A stretch of DNA of 64,000 bases from Paraburkholderia metrosideri (GTDB taxonomy: Bacteria > Pseudomonadota > Gammaproteobacteria > Burkholderiales > Burkholderiaceae): assembly GCF_904848625.1 (NCBI RefSeq), contig NZ_CAJHCP010000001.1, positions 310,001 through 374,000 of the forward strand. Reading direction: 5' to 3'. Under the pieces are notes generated by a model. The model was not told where the DNA came from. It saw only the letters and a list, made by a program, of their open reading frames with translations, and searched no databases. The translations under genes were made by a program, and so were the position numbers. Below are positions 37,952 through 47,001 of the stretch, one piece after another (position 1 is the first letter of the stretch; every line of letters begins with the position of its first letter).

Positions 37952-38939
37952 AGAAGCCCGGCCGCTCCTCGATGCGAACGCCGATCATGAGTTGCCCGCG
38001 CCGGATGCGCGGCGCGTCCAGCAGCATATTGAAAGTTGCGATGCCTGCCGTCGTGAAAGCGACGGCCTGCGGGAATTGAGCGGTGCGCTGCGCGCGGCGC
38101 CTTATCATCGCGCGCCGCCTTCGCTGAAGGATCGGATCATTGCGGGGTTGCCGCCATTGGAGGACATGCTGGCCGTGACGGCGGCGGAGGGTCGTCCTGC
38201 CGCGACCGAGGAACCCGGTACAGCTGGCGCGAGGGGGAGCAGCGGGTTCAGCGAAGCCGGCGACCCAGACGGCGCGCCGGACCCAGTGGCGAAGTCGCGT
38301 CCGCGTCAACGGCGCCGGCCCTTCTGGTCCGCGTTGCTCGACGGCTGGCGCGGCCAGCCGGGTGGCTTCGGAGGCCCGCTCGCCACCGGCGGCGCCAACC
38401 GGCTGTTTGCTTCGGGCTGGCTGGCCGCGCTGATCGTCGCATTGGGCGCGGTGGCGGCGGGCGTCGCGTTGAACGCCCATCGTTCCGCGGATATTTCTCC
38501 ATTTACCGACGAACTGGTGGAAAGCCACGTGCGAGCCCAGGTGTCGGGCCGCGACATCGACGTGATTTCGACCGACCGACACACGGTCAAGCCGTGGTTT
38601 AACGGCCGGCTGGACTACTCGCCGCCGGTCGAGGATCTGGCCGCCAGCGGCTTCCCGTTACAGGGTGGGCGGCTCGACTACCTCGCGCATCAGCGGGTGG
38701 CGGTGCTGGTGTACCGGTATGGCAAGCACGTGATCGACGTGTACGTGTTTCCGCAGAGCGGCTCGGGTGCGGCGCCGTCGACGCTGGGGCGGGAGGGCTA
38801 CTCGATCGCCCACTGGAACGCTGAAGGCATGACCTGGTGGGCGATTTCCGATGCCGCGCCCGATGCGTTGACGGGACTGGAGACTGCGTTGAAAGCGCGT
38901 CTGCAAAGCGGCAGCGAGCGCACGGAAGGTGGCTCGTAG
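37941..38939 (+). CDS. anti-sigma factor with zinc-finger-like domain and one membrane segment
   Basis: 332 residues from an ATG with AGGAG eight bases upstream. The N-terminus has a zf-HC2 zinc anti-sigma motif: HIESCDACRRE (H-x3-C-x2-C) after MDCKEARPLLDANADHELPA. A single membrane segment (ASGWLAALIVALGAVAAGVAL, about residues 155-175) puts the C-terminal half in the periplasm, where GRDIDVISTDRHTVKPWF and the WFNGRLDYSP region form a conserved sensor-like domain. It should hold the sigma factor inactive until a signal releases it. Confidence 0.9.
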   Translation: MDCKEARPLLDANADHELPAPDARRVQQHIESCDACRRESDGLRELSGALRAAPYHRAPPSLKDRIIAGLPPLEDMLAVTAAEGRPAATEEPGTAGARGSSGFSEAGDPDGAPDPVAKSRPRQRRRPFWSALLDGWRGQPGGFGGPLATGGANRLFASGWLAALIVALGAVAAGVALNAHRSADISPFTDELVESHVRAQVSGRDIDVISTDRHTVKPWFNGRLDYSPPVEDLAASGFPLQGGRLDYLAHQRVAVLVYRYGKHVIDVYVFPQSGSGAAPSTLGREGYSIAHWNAEGMTWWAISDAAPDALTGLETALKARLQSGSERTEGGS

Positions 38940-39220
38940 CCGGCTTACGGGAACGTGTGCCGCATGGGTGTGCGGGTGGCTTTGGCGGAATCGCCCCGGT
39001 CGCGCATGTTGGCTGCTGCACAGAACAGCGGCCGCGCGCATCTCAAGTGCACCAGGCCGTTCTACGACCGTTCAAACGAGGTCCAGACGGCACCCGGGAC
39101 CAGCCGGGTGTCGCTCTCCGCTCCGATTCCCACCTTTAACGGGTCGCCGCCTTCCGGCCAGTCTTGGCCCTAAACCTTTGAAAACACACCCGATTCGTGC
39201 GTTTCATTAACGGGATATCT
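38940..39220. other. intergenic region before the rpsF promoter
   Basis: About 280 bases without a gene. A small GC hairpin (CACCCGG, 39091-39097; CCGGGTG, 39104-39110) may end the sigma operon but has no T tract. Open frames here are Arg-rich chance frames. Confidence 0.5.
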
Positions 39221-39249
39221 TGCAACCCGGCCCCATTCGGGTTACACTC
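39221..39249 (+). promoter_or_regulatory. candidate sigma-70 promoter of the rpsF operon
   Basis: TTGCAA (39221-39226) and TACACT (39244-39249) are separated by exactly 17 bases, each matching four of six consensus bases. Between them lies a small inverted repeat (AACCCG/CGGGTT). Confidence 0.55.
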
Positions 39250-39265
39250 TTTGGCTTCTCACTTG

Positions 39266-39292
39266 CCGCACCGGTTCGACGCCCGGGTGGCT
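39266..39292 (+). promoter_or_regulatory. candidate S6:S18 ribosomal protein leader hairpin
   Basis: In the rpsF 5' leader, GCC (39266-39268) pairs with GGC (39290-39292) and ACC with GGT, leaving an internal bulge next to CCG. The S6-S18 complex is known to bind such a CCG-bearing hairpin in rpsF leaders and repress the operon. The position fits; the fold was judged by eye. Confidence 0.4.
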
Positions 39293-39322
39293 TTTATCCA
39301 TAAGTCAGCACAAGGAGTGAAT

Positions 39323-39697
39323 ATGCGTCATTACGAAATCGTTTTTATCGTGCACCCGGATCAGAGCGAGCAAGTGCCCGCCATGATCGAGCGTTACAAG
39401 TCCACGATCACCTCGCACGGTGGCCAGATCCACCGTATCGAAGACTGGGGCCGCCGCCAACTGGCCTACATGATCGAGAAACTCGCTAAGGCTCACTACG
39501 TCTGCATGAACATCGAATGCGACCAGGCTACGCTCGACGAGCTGGAACACGCATTCAAGTTCAACGACGCTGTTCTGCGTCACCTGATCGTCAAGCTGAA
39601 GAAGGCCGAAACGGCCCCGTCGCCGATGATGAAGGAAGTGCAGCGCGAAGAAGCCAAGAAGTCGGCTGCTACGCAACCGTCCGAAGCGCAGGCTTAA
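39323..39697 (+). CDS. rpsF: 30S ribosomal protein S6
   Basis: 124 residues, starting [20 protein letters not shown], with [20 protein letters not shown] in the middle, as in bacterial S6. The C-terminal tail is Glu/Lys/Ala-rich. A strong AAGGAG precedes the ATG at 39323. First gene of rpsF-priB-rpsR-rplI. S6 pairs with S18 on the ribosome platform. Confidence 0.98.
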   Translation: MRHYEIVFIVHPDQSEQVPAMIERYKSTITSHGGQIHRIEDWGRRQLAYMIEKLAKAHYVCMNIECDQATLDELEHAFKFNDAVLRHLIVKLKKAETAPSPMMKEVQREEAKKSAATQPSEAQA

Positions 39698-39747
39698 GAC
39701 ACACTATTTAAGCTACCAGAACAGGCGTCGTTTTCGCCCAAGGCTAC

Positions 39748-40047
39748 ATGAACCGGCTGCAACTCAAGGCCAGCGTCGTCGAACGCGAACCGGTGCGGTA
39801 CACCCCCGCCGGCGTTCCGATTGCAGGTTGCACGTTGCACCATCGCACGGAAGTCGTCGAAGCCGGCATCGCCCGGCAAGTCGAACTCACCATGCAGGCA
39901 GTAGCGGCAGGCGAGGCGAGCGGTAGGCTGGAAAGCTGTCCGATGGGCGTGGAAACGCTCTTCACAGGCTTCCTGGCAAAAAAGCACCGCAACGCACGAA
40001 CTCTGGTATTTCACATCACAGAATTGCAGGACATTGGAAAGGACTGA
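39748..40047 (+). CDS. priB: primosomal replication protein N (PriB)
   Basis: 99-residue single OB-fold protein, related to [39 protein letters not shown], ending [12 protein letters not shown]. PriB acts with PriA in restarting stalled replication forks. Its place between rpsF and rpsR, 50 bases after rpsF and two before the rpsR start, is the standard beta- and gammaproteobacterial arrangement. Confidence 0.96.
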   Translation: MNRLQLKASVVEREPVRYTPAGVPIAGCTLHHRTEVVEAGIARQVELTMQAVAAGEASGRLESCPMGVETLFTGFLAKKHRNARTLVFHITELQDIGKD

Positions 40048-40049
40048 AC

Positions 40050-40325
40050 ATGCCCCGCCCGACTGGTAAGAAATTCGACAAGCGTCGTCAGCAACAAAAT
40101 CCGCTCTTCAAGCGCAAGAAGTTCTGCCGTTTCACGGCCGCTGGCGTCGATCACATCGACTACAAGGACCTCGAAACGCTGAAGGACTTCATCGGCGAAA
40201 ACGGCAAGATCACGCCGGCGCGTCTCACGGGTACGAAGTCGCATTATCAACGCCAGCTGGATACGGCAATCAAGCGCGCACGTTTCCTCGCGCTGGTGCC
40301 GTACACCGACCAGCACAAGGCCTAA
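40050..40325 (+). CDS. rpsR: 30S ribosomal protein S18
   Basis: 91 residues with the S18 core [20 protein letters not shown] and [19 protein letters not shown]. The start [20 protein letters not shown] is the lysine-rich N-terminus. It follows priB directly. Confidence 0.98.
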   Translation: MPRPTGKKFDKRRQQQNPLFKRKKFCRFTAAGVDHIDYKDLETLKDFIGENGKITPARLTGTKSHYQRQLDTAIKRARFLALVPYTDQHKA

Positions 40326-40352
40326 CCCGACGACGCGATAAGGAGCATCTGA

Positions 40353-40805
40353 ATGCAAATCATTCTTCTGGAAAAAGTCGTCAATCTGGGCAACCTGGGC
40401 GATATCGTGAAGGTCAAGGACGGTTACGCACGTAACTTCCTGATCCCGAACAAGCAAGCTCGCCGTGCAACGAAGGAAGCCCTGGCTGAATTCGAAGTCC
40501 GCCGCGCAGAACTCGAAAAGATCGCCGCTGAAAAGCTGGCTGCAGCTCAAGCTCAAGGCGAAAAGCTGGGTGGCTCGACGGTTCAGATCGGTCAGAAGGC
40601 TGGCGTCGACGGCCGTCTGTTCGGCTCGGTGACCAACGCTGACATCGCTGACGCGCTGGTCAAGCAAGGCTTCGCAGTGGAAAAGGCGCAAGTGCGTCTG
40701 CCGGAAGGCCCGCTGAAGATCGTCGGCGACCACGCAGTTCAAGTCTCGCTGCACACCGACGTTCTCGTCGATGTGACGGTGGCTGTGATCGGCGAACACG
40801 CCTAA
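40353..40805 (+). CDS. rplI: 50S ribosomal protein L9
   Basis: 150 residues, the normal L9 length. [30 protein letters not shown] is the N-terminal domain; the long connecting helix (about 41-75) and the C-terminal domain with [12 protein letters not shown] follow. Last gene of the operon, ended by a strong terminator. Confidence 0.98.
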   Translation: MQIILLEKVVNLGNLGDIVKVKDGYARNFLIPNKQARRATKEALAEFEVRRAELEKIAAEKLAAAQAQGEKLGGSTVQIGQKAGVDGRLFGSVTNADIADALVKQGFAVEKAQVRLPEGPLKIVGDHAVQVSLHTDVLVDVTVAVIGEHA

Positions 40806-40843
40806 GCATCATGTAGTATTTGCCAGGATTCAGCTGGCGAAAG

Positions 40844-40876
40844 GCAGGGGCCGGGTAACCGGCCCCTGCTTTTTTT
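40844..40876 (+). terminator. Rho-independent terminator of the rpsF operon
   Basis: GCAGGGGCCGG (40844-40854), loop GTAA, CCGGCCCCTGC (40859-40869), then seven T. Perfect 11-bp stem. Confidence 0.96.
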
Positions 40877-40938
40877 GTGCCCGTTTTTTTAGTTTTTGCG
40901 CTCGCCGTCGCCGCCTGATTACCCGATAATTCCTCTCC

Positions 40939-42324
40939 ATGAACGCACCGTCCAAAGATCCCCAACTCGAGTCGCTGAAAGTCCCGCCGCATTCGATCGA
41001 GGCCGAGCAATCGGTGCTGGGCGGCTTGCTGCTCGACAACGCGGCTTGGGACCGCATCGCCGACTTCCTGTCGCAGAGCGATTTTTACCGCTACGACCAC
41101 CGCATCATCTTCGAACACATCGGCAAACTGATCGCGGCCACGCGTCCGGCCGACGTGATTACCGTGTACGAGGCGCTCGGCACCTCGGGCAAGGCAGAGG
41201 AGGTCGGCGGTCTTGCGTATCTGAATGCGCTGGCGCAGAACACGCCGAGTGCGGCCAATATTCGCCGCTATGCGGAAATCGTGCGCGATCGCGCGGTGCT
41301 GCGCCGGCTGGTTTCCGTGGCCGATGAAATTTCGGCTGATGCATTCAACCCGCAGGGCAAGGAAGTCCGGCAACTGCTGGACGAAGCGGAATCGAAAGTG
41401 TTCTCGATCGCCGAAGACGGCGCCCGCGGCACACAGGGCTTCCTCGAAATCGGGCCTTTGCTGACTCAGGTGGTCGAGCGGATCGACACGCTGTACCACA
41501 CCGCCAACCCAAGCGATGTGACCGGCACGCCGACCGGCTTCGTCGATCTGGACCGCATGACCTCGGGCATGCACGGCGGCGAACTGATCATCGTGGCAGG
41601 ACGTCCGTCAATGGGTAAAACGGCGTTTTCGATGAACATCGGCGAATACGTGGCGGTCGAGTATGGTCTGCCGGTGGCTGTGTTCTCGATGGAAATGCCG
41701 GGTTCGCAGCTCACCATGCGTATGCTCGGCTCGGTTGGCCGGCTGGATCAGCACCGTATGCGTACCGGCCGCCTGACCGACGAAGATTGGCCGAAGCTCA
41801 CGCACGCGGTGCAGAAAATGAGCGAAGCGCAGATTTTCATCGACGAAACCGGCGGTTTGAACCCGATGGAATTGCGTTCGCGCGCACGCCGGTTGTCGCG
41901 CCAGTGCGGCAAGCTTGGGCTCATCATCATCGACTATTTGCAACTGATGAGCGGATCGTCTTCCGGTGAAAACCGCGCGACAGAAATTTCAGAAATTTCG
42001 CGCTCATTGAAGAGTCTCGCCAAAGAGCTCGACGTGCCGGTGATCGCGTTGTCGCAGCTTAACCGTGGCCTCGAACAACGTCCGAATAAGCGGCCGATCA
42101 TGTCGGATCTGCGCGAATCCGGCGCTATCGAGCAGGATGCGGACGTTATCCTGTTCATTTACCGCGACGAAGTCTACAACCCGGATAGCCCGGATAAAGG
42201 CACCGCCGAAATCATCATCGGTAAGCAGCGGAACGGTCCGATCGGCCCAGTTCGGCTCACGTTCCATGGTCAATTCACGAAGTTTGACAACTTTGCCGGG
42301 GCGCAGAATTTCTACAGCGATTAA
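40939..42324 (+). CDS. dnaB: replicative DNA helicase DnaB
   Basis: 461 residues. The N-terminal helicase-loader domain (SIEAEQSVLGGLLLDNAAWD) is followed by the RecA-type motor: Walker A GRPSMGKTAF, Walker B LIIIDYLQLMSG, and ALSQLNRGLEQRPNKRPIMSDLRESGAIEQDAD. It unwinds DNA at the replication fork as a hexamer. It follows the ribosomal protein operon but has its own region after the terminator. No intein interrupts it. Confidence 0.98.
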   Translation: MNAPSKDPQLESLKVPPHSIEAEQSVLGGLLLDNAAWDRIADFLSQSDFYRYDHRIIFEHIGKLIAATRPADVITVYEALGTSGKAEEVGGLAYLNALAQNTPSAANIRRYAEIVRDRAVLRRLVSVADEISADAFNPQGKEVRQLLDEAESKVFSIAEDGARGTQGFLEIGPLLTQVVERIDTLYHTANPSDVTGTPTGFVDLDRMTSGMHGGELIIVAGRPSMGKTAFSMNIGEYVAVEYGLPVAVFSMEMPGSQLTMRMLGSVGRLDQHRMRTGRLTDEDWPKLTHAVQKMSEAQIFIDETGGLNPMELRSRARRLSRQCGKLGLIIIDYLQLMSGSSSGENRATEISEISRSLKSLAKELDVPVIALSQLNRGLEQRPNKRPIMSDLRESGAIEQDADVILFIYRDEVYNPDSPDKGTAEIIIGKQRNGPIGPVRLTFHGQFTKFDNFAGAQNFYSD

Positions 42325-42360
42325 AAACGCAGATTCGCCGATAAGTGAAGCGATAACTGA

Positions 42361-42383
42361 AGCGCCGTTGTAACGGCGCTTTC
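42361..42383 (+). terminator. short terminator after dnaB
   Basis: AGCGCCGT-TGTA-ACGGCGCT (42361-42380) followed by TTC. Eight-bp stem, modest T tract. Confidence 0.65.
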
Positions 42384-42462
42384 AAAGTGCGGCATCGGTC
42401 TCGCAACGGTACAATGTGGCGGTTTTATGTCAGCCATAATGTGACCAATTTTCGGGATCCCA

Positions 42463-43089
42463 ATGTTCGGTCGTTTCATGCCCACCGAGGGCAAATTTTT
42501 TGAAATTTTCAATGCACACGCCACGTGCATCGTCTCGGCGAGCCGCGAACTCGAGCTGCTGATCGACAATCTGCAAGACGCGGAGACCCACAAGCAAAAC
42601 GTGCAGAAGGCCGAAAAGGCCGCTGACAAGCTCACGCACGAAACCATCGACTTGCTGCACAAGACCTTCATCACGCCGCTCGATCGCGATGAAATCCACA
42701 AGCTGATCACCACGATGGACGACATCCTCGACCTGATGGAGGACGTCGCCACCGCAATCTCGCTGTACGACGTGCAGGCTGTCACGTCCGAAGCCAGCCA
42801 GTTGGCGCATATCTGCACGGCGACGTCCGAGCGCGTGCAGTTCGCCGTCAGCCTGCTGTCGGATATGAAGCAGGCGGGGCAGATCCTGAAGGCTTGCGAG
42901 GAAATCGACCGTCTGGAGTCGGAAGCCGATCGCGTGCTGCGCTCGGCCATGTCGAAACTGTTCCGCGAAGAGGACAACGTCAAGACGCTGATCAAGCTGA
43001 AGGCAATTTATGAACTGCTCGAAACGATCACGGACAAGTGTGAAGATGTAGCGAACATCATCGAAGGCATCGTGCTGGAAAACGCATAA
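42463..43089 (+). CDS. PhoU-like DUF47 protein, Pit accessory
   Basis: 208 residues, all helical, of the DUF47/PhoU-like family: FFEIFNAHATCIVSASRELE, TPLDRDEIHKLITTMDDILDLMEDVA, and KAIYELLETITDKCEDVANIIEGI. Such proteins are regularly encoded beside Pit transporters and are thought to modulate them. Its stop overlaps the pit start (TAATG, 43087-43091), so both are made together. Confidence 0.92.
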   Translation: MFGRFMPTEGKFFEIFNAHATCIVSASRELELLIDNLQDAETHKQNVQKAEKAADKLTHETIDLLHKTFITPLDRDEIHKLITTMDDILDLMEDVATAISLYDVQAVTSEASQLAHICTATSERVQFAVSLLSDMKQAGQILKACEEIDRLESEADRVLRSAMSKLFREEDNVKTLIKLKAIYELLETITDKCEDVANIIEGIVLENA

Positions 43090-44099
43090 TGCAATCGATA
43101 CAACTCGCTATCTGGGTCGTGGCCGGCCTGGTCGCCGTCGCGTTGATTTTCGACTTCATGAACGGCTTTCACGACGCGGCAAACTCCATTGCCACGGTGG
43201 TTTCCACCGGCGTGCTGAAGCCGCAGCAGGCCGTCGCCTTCGCTGCTGCGTTCAACGTCATCGCGTATTTCGTGTTTCACCTGAAGGTCGCGGCGACCGT
43301 TGGCAAGGGCACGATCGACCCTGACATCGTCGACCATTACGTGATTTTTGGGGCGCTGGTCGGTGCGATCGGCTGGAACATCATCACGTGGCATTACGGT
43401 ATTCCGTCCAGTTCCTCGCATGCGCTGATCGGCGGACTGGTAGGGGCGGCGCTCGCCAAATCGGGCTGGGGCTCGCTCAATATGGACGGCCTGCTGAAAA
43501 CGGTCGCTTTCATCTTTATTTCGCCGCTGCTGGGCTTCGTGCTCGGGTCGTTCTTCATGCTGGCGGTGTCGTGGATCTATTTCCGCACGCCACCCAGCAA
43601 GGTCGACCGGCGATTCCGGCGTTTGCAGTTGATCTCGGCGGGGCTCTATAGCCTTGGGCACGGCGGCAATGACGCGCAGAAGACCATCGGCATTATCTGG
43701 ATGCTGCTGATCGCGACCGGTTACGCGTCGTCGTTCGCCGATGCGCCGCCGCTGTGGGTGATCGGCGGCTGCTATCTGTCGATGGGCTTGGGCACGCTGT
43801 TTGGCGGCTGGAGAATCGTCCGCACGATGGGACAGAAGATCACCAAGCTGAAGCCGGTTGGCGGGTTTTGCGCGGAGTCGGGTGGGGCAATTACGCTGTT
43901 CACCGCTTCGGCGCTCGGCATTCCGGTGTCGACCACGCACACGATTACCGGCGCGATCGTCGGTGTCGGCGCGACGCAAAAGCTGAGCGCGGTGCGTTGG
44001 GGTGTTGCCGGGAATATTGTCTGGGCGTGGATTCTGACGATTCCGGCTTCGGCGGTGCTTTCCGCGGCAGGCTGGTGGTTTGGCCACCGCTTTCTTTGA
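43089..44099 (+). CDS. pit: inorganic phosphate transporter, PiT family
   Basis: 336 residues with about ten membrane segments. The two PiT signatures are present: FDFMNGFHDAANSIATVV near residue 20 and LGHGGNDAQKTIGIIWML near 200. PiT proteins import metal-phosphate complexes with protons at low affinity. Being shorter than E. coli PitA (about 500 aa), it belongs to the compact group linked to DUF47 partners. Confidence 0.95.
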   Translation: MQSIQLAIWVVAGLVAVALIFDFMNGFHDAANSIATVVSTGVLKPQQAVAFAAAFNVIAYFVFHLKVAATVGKGTIDPDIVDHYVIFGALVGAIGWNIITWHYGIPSSSSHALIGGLVGAALAKSGWGSLNMDGLLKTVAFIFISPLLGFVLGSFFMLAVSWIYFRTPPSKVDRRFRRLQLISAGLYSLGHGGNDAQKTIGIIWMLLIATGYASSFADAPPLWVIGGCYLSMGLGTLFGGWRIVRTMGQKITKLKPVGGFCAESGGAITLFTASALGIPVSTTHTITGAIVGVGATQKLSAVRWGVAGNIVWAWILTIPASAVLSAAGWWFGHRFL

Positions 44100-44372
44100 G
44101 CCCTTCTGTGAGCCTGACAGCCCCAGCTATAGGCGTCTTGAGCACGATCAGCTGGCAATTTCAGGCGTAATACCCATTGCGCCGCATTTTTAACGCTACT
44201 CGTGCAGCGTTTGCTGCCGGGTGGCGTCGCCGACCTGTCGAGCGGGTCGGCGCACAACCGGCTTGTGCGTACGCCGAGGCGCCCCCACGCAGGCACCTGA
44301 CGCGGCAAACTTCGACCGGCATCAGTTCTGATGCCGCCGAGCCTTTCTCCACCATGCCGACAACCGCGCCGT

Positions 44373-45179
44373 TCAGATCAACGGCGCGCTGCCTCCGTCC
44401 ATCGGCACGATCGCGCCCGTCACATAGCTCGCCCGGCGGCTAGCCAGAAACAATGCGACGTCGGCGATTTCCTCCGGTTTTGCATAGCGCCCGAGTGGCA
44501 CTTTAGCCTGACCGCGCGCCAGCGCGTCCGCGCTCTCGATGCCTTGCTGCGCCGCTTCCAGTTTGACCGCTTCCTCGACGCGTTCCGTCAGCGTCGACCC
44601 GGGGTTGATCGCGTTGATGCGGATGCCATAGCGTGCGTAATAGTGAGCGAGACCGACAGTGGCAAGCATCAGCGCGGCATTTGCAGCGCCGCCGGCGATA
44701 TGGATGTCGCTCGCAATCTTGCCGCCCATGCCGATGATATTGACGATCGTGCCGGGTTCCGTGCCGCCACCGGCTTTTACCCGCTCGGCCATGCGCCGCA
44801 GAACTTCCTGCTGCGGATAGATGTACGGGAAATACTTCGCTTCCATCGTCGCGCGGAACGCGTCGGCATCGAGCGTTTCCGGATCGTAGCGGCGGGCCGC
44901 GCCCGCGCTGTTGATCAGCACATCGATCGGGCCGACGGCAGTGCTGACTTCTTCGACGATATCGGCGGCGCTATGCGGTTCGTGCAGATCGGCGCGAGTC
45001 CGGTGCACATGCAGACCTTCCTGCTTCAACTGCTCGTAGGCGCGAGCAAGATTGGCGGGGTCGCGCGAAACGATCGCGACTTTCGCGCCTTCAACGGCGA
45101 ACGCACGCGCGCAGGCGAGCCCGATTCCCTTGCTGCCGCCTGTGATCAATACCACCTTGTCTTTGAGCCCGAGATCCAT
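44373..45179 (-). CDS. SDR family protein lacking the catalytic triad
   Basis: 268 residues. The Rossmann cofactor site TGGSKGIG (residues 13-20), INSAG (89-93) and the end GAIVPMDGGSAP are those of a classical SDR. But the Ser-Tyr-x3-Lys active site is missing: NIIGMGG replaces NISS, and GGAANAAL (163-170) stands where YxxxKAAL should be, giving Gly163 for Tyr and Asn167 for Lys. It may bind NAD(P) without ordinary dehydrogenase chemistry, or use other residues. Start at 45179 by family alignment. Confidence 0.88.
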   Translation of the reverse strand: MDLGLKDKVVLITGGSKGIGLACARAFAVEGAKVAIVSRDPANLARAYEQLKQEGLHVHRTRADLHEPHSAADIVEEVSTAVGPIDVLINSAGAARRYDPETLDADAFRATMEAKYFPYIYPQQEVLRRMAERVKAGGGTEPGTIVNIIGMGGKIASDIHIAGGAANAALMLATVGLAHYYARYGIRINAINPGSTLTERVEEAVKLEAAQQGIESADALARGQAKVPLGRYAKPEEIADVALFLASRRASYVTGAIVPMDGGSAPLI

Positions 45180-45577
45180 CGTCACCACCTGCAGTCGGAA
45201 GAATATCGATGACGATAGCAGATCGGCGGCGTCGCTGGGACAAGCGGTCCTTGGTGCGGCGCGGGAAGGAGGGCGGCGTGACACAGCGCGGGTGCGCGTC
45301 GTATAGAGGTAATGCGTGAAGGAGCGGAGAAGGTCGAAAGGCTCCGGACATTGAACGCATCACTCAGGTCGAGGACGTCGCAAATCGCGGCGGGAAACGC
45401 TCAGCGACACCGGCCACCGGCGGCGTGTATTAGCGTGGGGAGCCGTTCTGACCAACCGGTCCGTTAGTACTGTGCTAAGCAGGCATGCCGGCCATTGGAA
45501 AACCGGAAAACCCGATGCGTTCGCCCCACATCACTCATCCGTCCACGAACGCGAATAAAGCATGCGAATTGCCGACG
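45180..45577. other. intergenic region, no supported gene
   Basis: About 400 bases between two minus-strand genes. It should include the SDR promoter. No repeats or hairpins stand out. Confidence 0.5.
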
Positions 45578-46786
45578 TCAGAAATTACCGTTGGCGAACC
45601 GGGCAATGGGATCGTCGTTGGTTTGCGTGGGGGCGGGCGTGCCGCGTGAGCCAGTCGACGCGCGCATGATCTGCACGCTGTCATTCTCTTCCCCTTGCTG
45701 CGCCTGCCGAGCCTGTCGCGCGGCGACCGAAGCGGGCGGCGGCGGTTCAAATGCATCGGCGGCGGCATCGATGGCATCTGGCTCGTGACCCGCAGCACCC
45801 TGCGAAACGGAGCGCGCGGTTATCGCCGGTTGCGTAGAAGTGCCGCCAGCGGCGTCATACGCACGAGCCTGAGAGTTCGACGCGGTCGCGGGAGAGACGG
45901 CACCCGCCGCACGCGCCTGCATTTGCGCCGCGCTCAGGCCGGGCGGTGGCGGCTCGAACTGATCCGCCTGACCTGGGGCCGGGCCGCTTGCGGCAGCGCC
46001 AGTGGTGGACTGAGCCGCTGTAGCAGTCAAAGGTGCGTGAGCCTCAACGACGCGGGCCGCCCGTTGCGATTGATTTTGCGGCGGCTGCGGTTCGGCAGCA
46101 TAAACCGGCGGTGGGGCTGAAACCGCTGCCACCGGCGGCGCGACTTCCGCACTTGCCACACCAGCCGCGCTCGCAGGCGGGATGCCACGTTCCGGCTGAG
46201 GCGCCGCGGCCTGATAGCTCGGCGTGTCAAACGGTGCAGGCGCAGCAGCAGGCGCCGCCATCCGCCGGATGCCGTCGAAGCGCTTGGCCCAGTAAGGATT
46301 GGTCAGATAGTCGAGCCGCACCGTACCACCGGTCGACGGCGCGTTGACGAAGCGCAGCTTGCCCACATAAATGCCGACATGCGAATGCGCGCGCCCGGTC
46401 GTATTGAAAAAAATCAGGTCACCTGGCGCGACCTGATCGGGTTCAATCGATTCACCCCGCACGCTCATATCCGCAGTCGTTCTCGGTAGATTCACCGACG
46501 CTGCGCGCAAGACGACGTAGCGAACCAGTCCGCTGCAATCGAAGCCGCTATCAGGCGTATTGCCGCCCCACCGGTACGGCACGCCTACGAGACTCATCGC
46601 CTGAATCGAGATTTCCTCGCGGCCGATGCTGTGATCGACGAAATTCGGAAAGCCCGGGGGCGGCGCATGATAGGCGCCGTTTGCCACGATCACCGAGTTG
46701 CCCGACCCGCGCGACACTTTCTGCGGCGCGCCGGCACAGGCCGCGAGCAACAGGATAGTCAGCAGGGACAACGCAAGTCGGCGCAT
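45578..46786 (-). CDS. NlpC/P60 family lipoprotein with long disordered tail
   Basis: 402 residues. A lipoprotein signal peptide (MRRLALSLLTILLLAAC, Cys17) anchors it. The NlpC/P60 peptidase domain spans about 60-165, with catalytic Cys84 in FDCSGLVRYV and His136 in HSHVGIYVG. Such enzymes cut peptidoglycan stem peptides. The last 230 residues are Ala/Pro/Gln-rich with a repeated FEPPPPG/FEPPPPA motif, about twice the size of ordinary family members. The tail may span peptidoglycan. Confidence 0.93.
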   Translation of the reverse strand: MRRLALSLLTILLLAACAGAPQKVSRGSGNSVIVANGAYHAPPPGFPNFVDHSIGREEISIQAMSLVGVPYRWGGNTPDSGFDCSGLVRYVVLRAASVNLPRTTADMSVRGESIEPDQVAPGDLIFFNTTGRAHSHVGIYVGKLRFVNAPSTGGTVRLDYLTNPYWAKRFDGIRRMAAPAAAPAPFDTPSYQAAAPQPERGIPPASAAGVASAEVAPPVAAVSAPPPVYAAEPQPPQNQSQRAARVVEAHAPLTATAAQSTTGAAASGPAPGQADQFEPPPPGLSAAQMQARAAGAVSPATASNSQARAYDAAGGTSTQPAITARSVSQGAAGHEPDAIDAAADAFEPPPPASVAARQARQAQQGEENDSVQIMRASTGSRGTPAPTQTNDDPIARFANGNF

Positions 46787-46939
46787 GAAAACGGGACGAG
46801 CGTTAAACGCTCGTAGACTGACGGACGATTTCCGGATGGTAGCCCGCCCAACGCGGCGGCGGCAAGAATTCTTGATAAATTACTTGAAGTTTGTGCGCTA
46901 AGTGTTGCCTGAGTGTCTTTTTTCAGGCCCATGGGGCAA

Positions 46940-46977
46940 TAGAAAAGCCGCGTCTGGAGCAACTCCAGACGCGGCTT
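46940..46977 (-). terminator. terminator of the phoH-like gene
   Basis: On the minus strand AAGCCGCGTCTGGAG (46977-46963), loop TTG and CTCCAGACGCGGCTT (46959-46945) form a 15-bp stem followed by TTCT. It lies 25 bases after the stop at 47002. Confidence 0.9.
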
Positions 46978-47001
46978 CGAATGATGCTAACTAGCTGAAA
47001 C

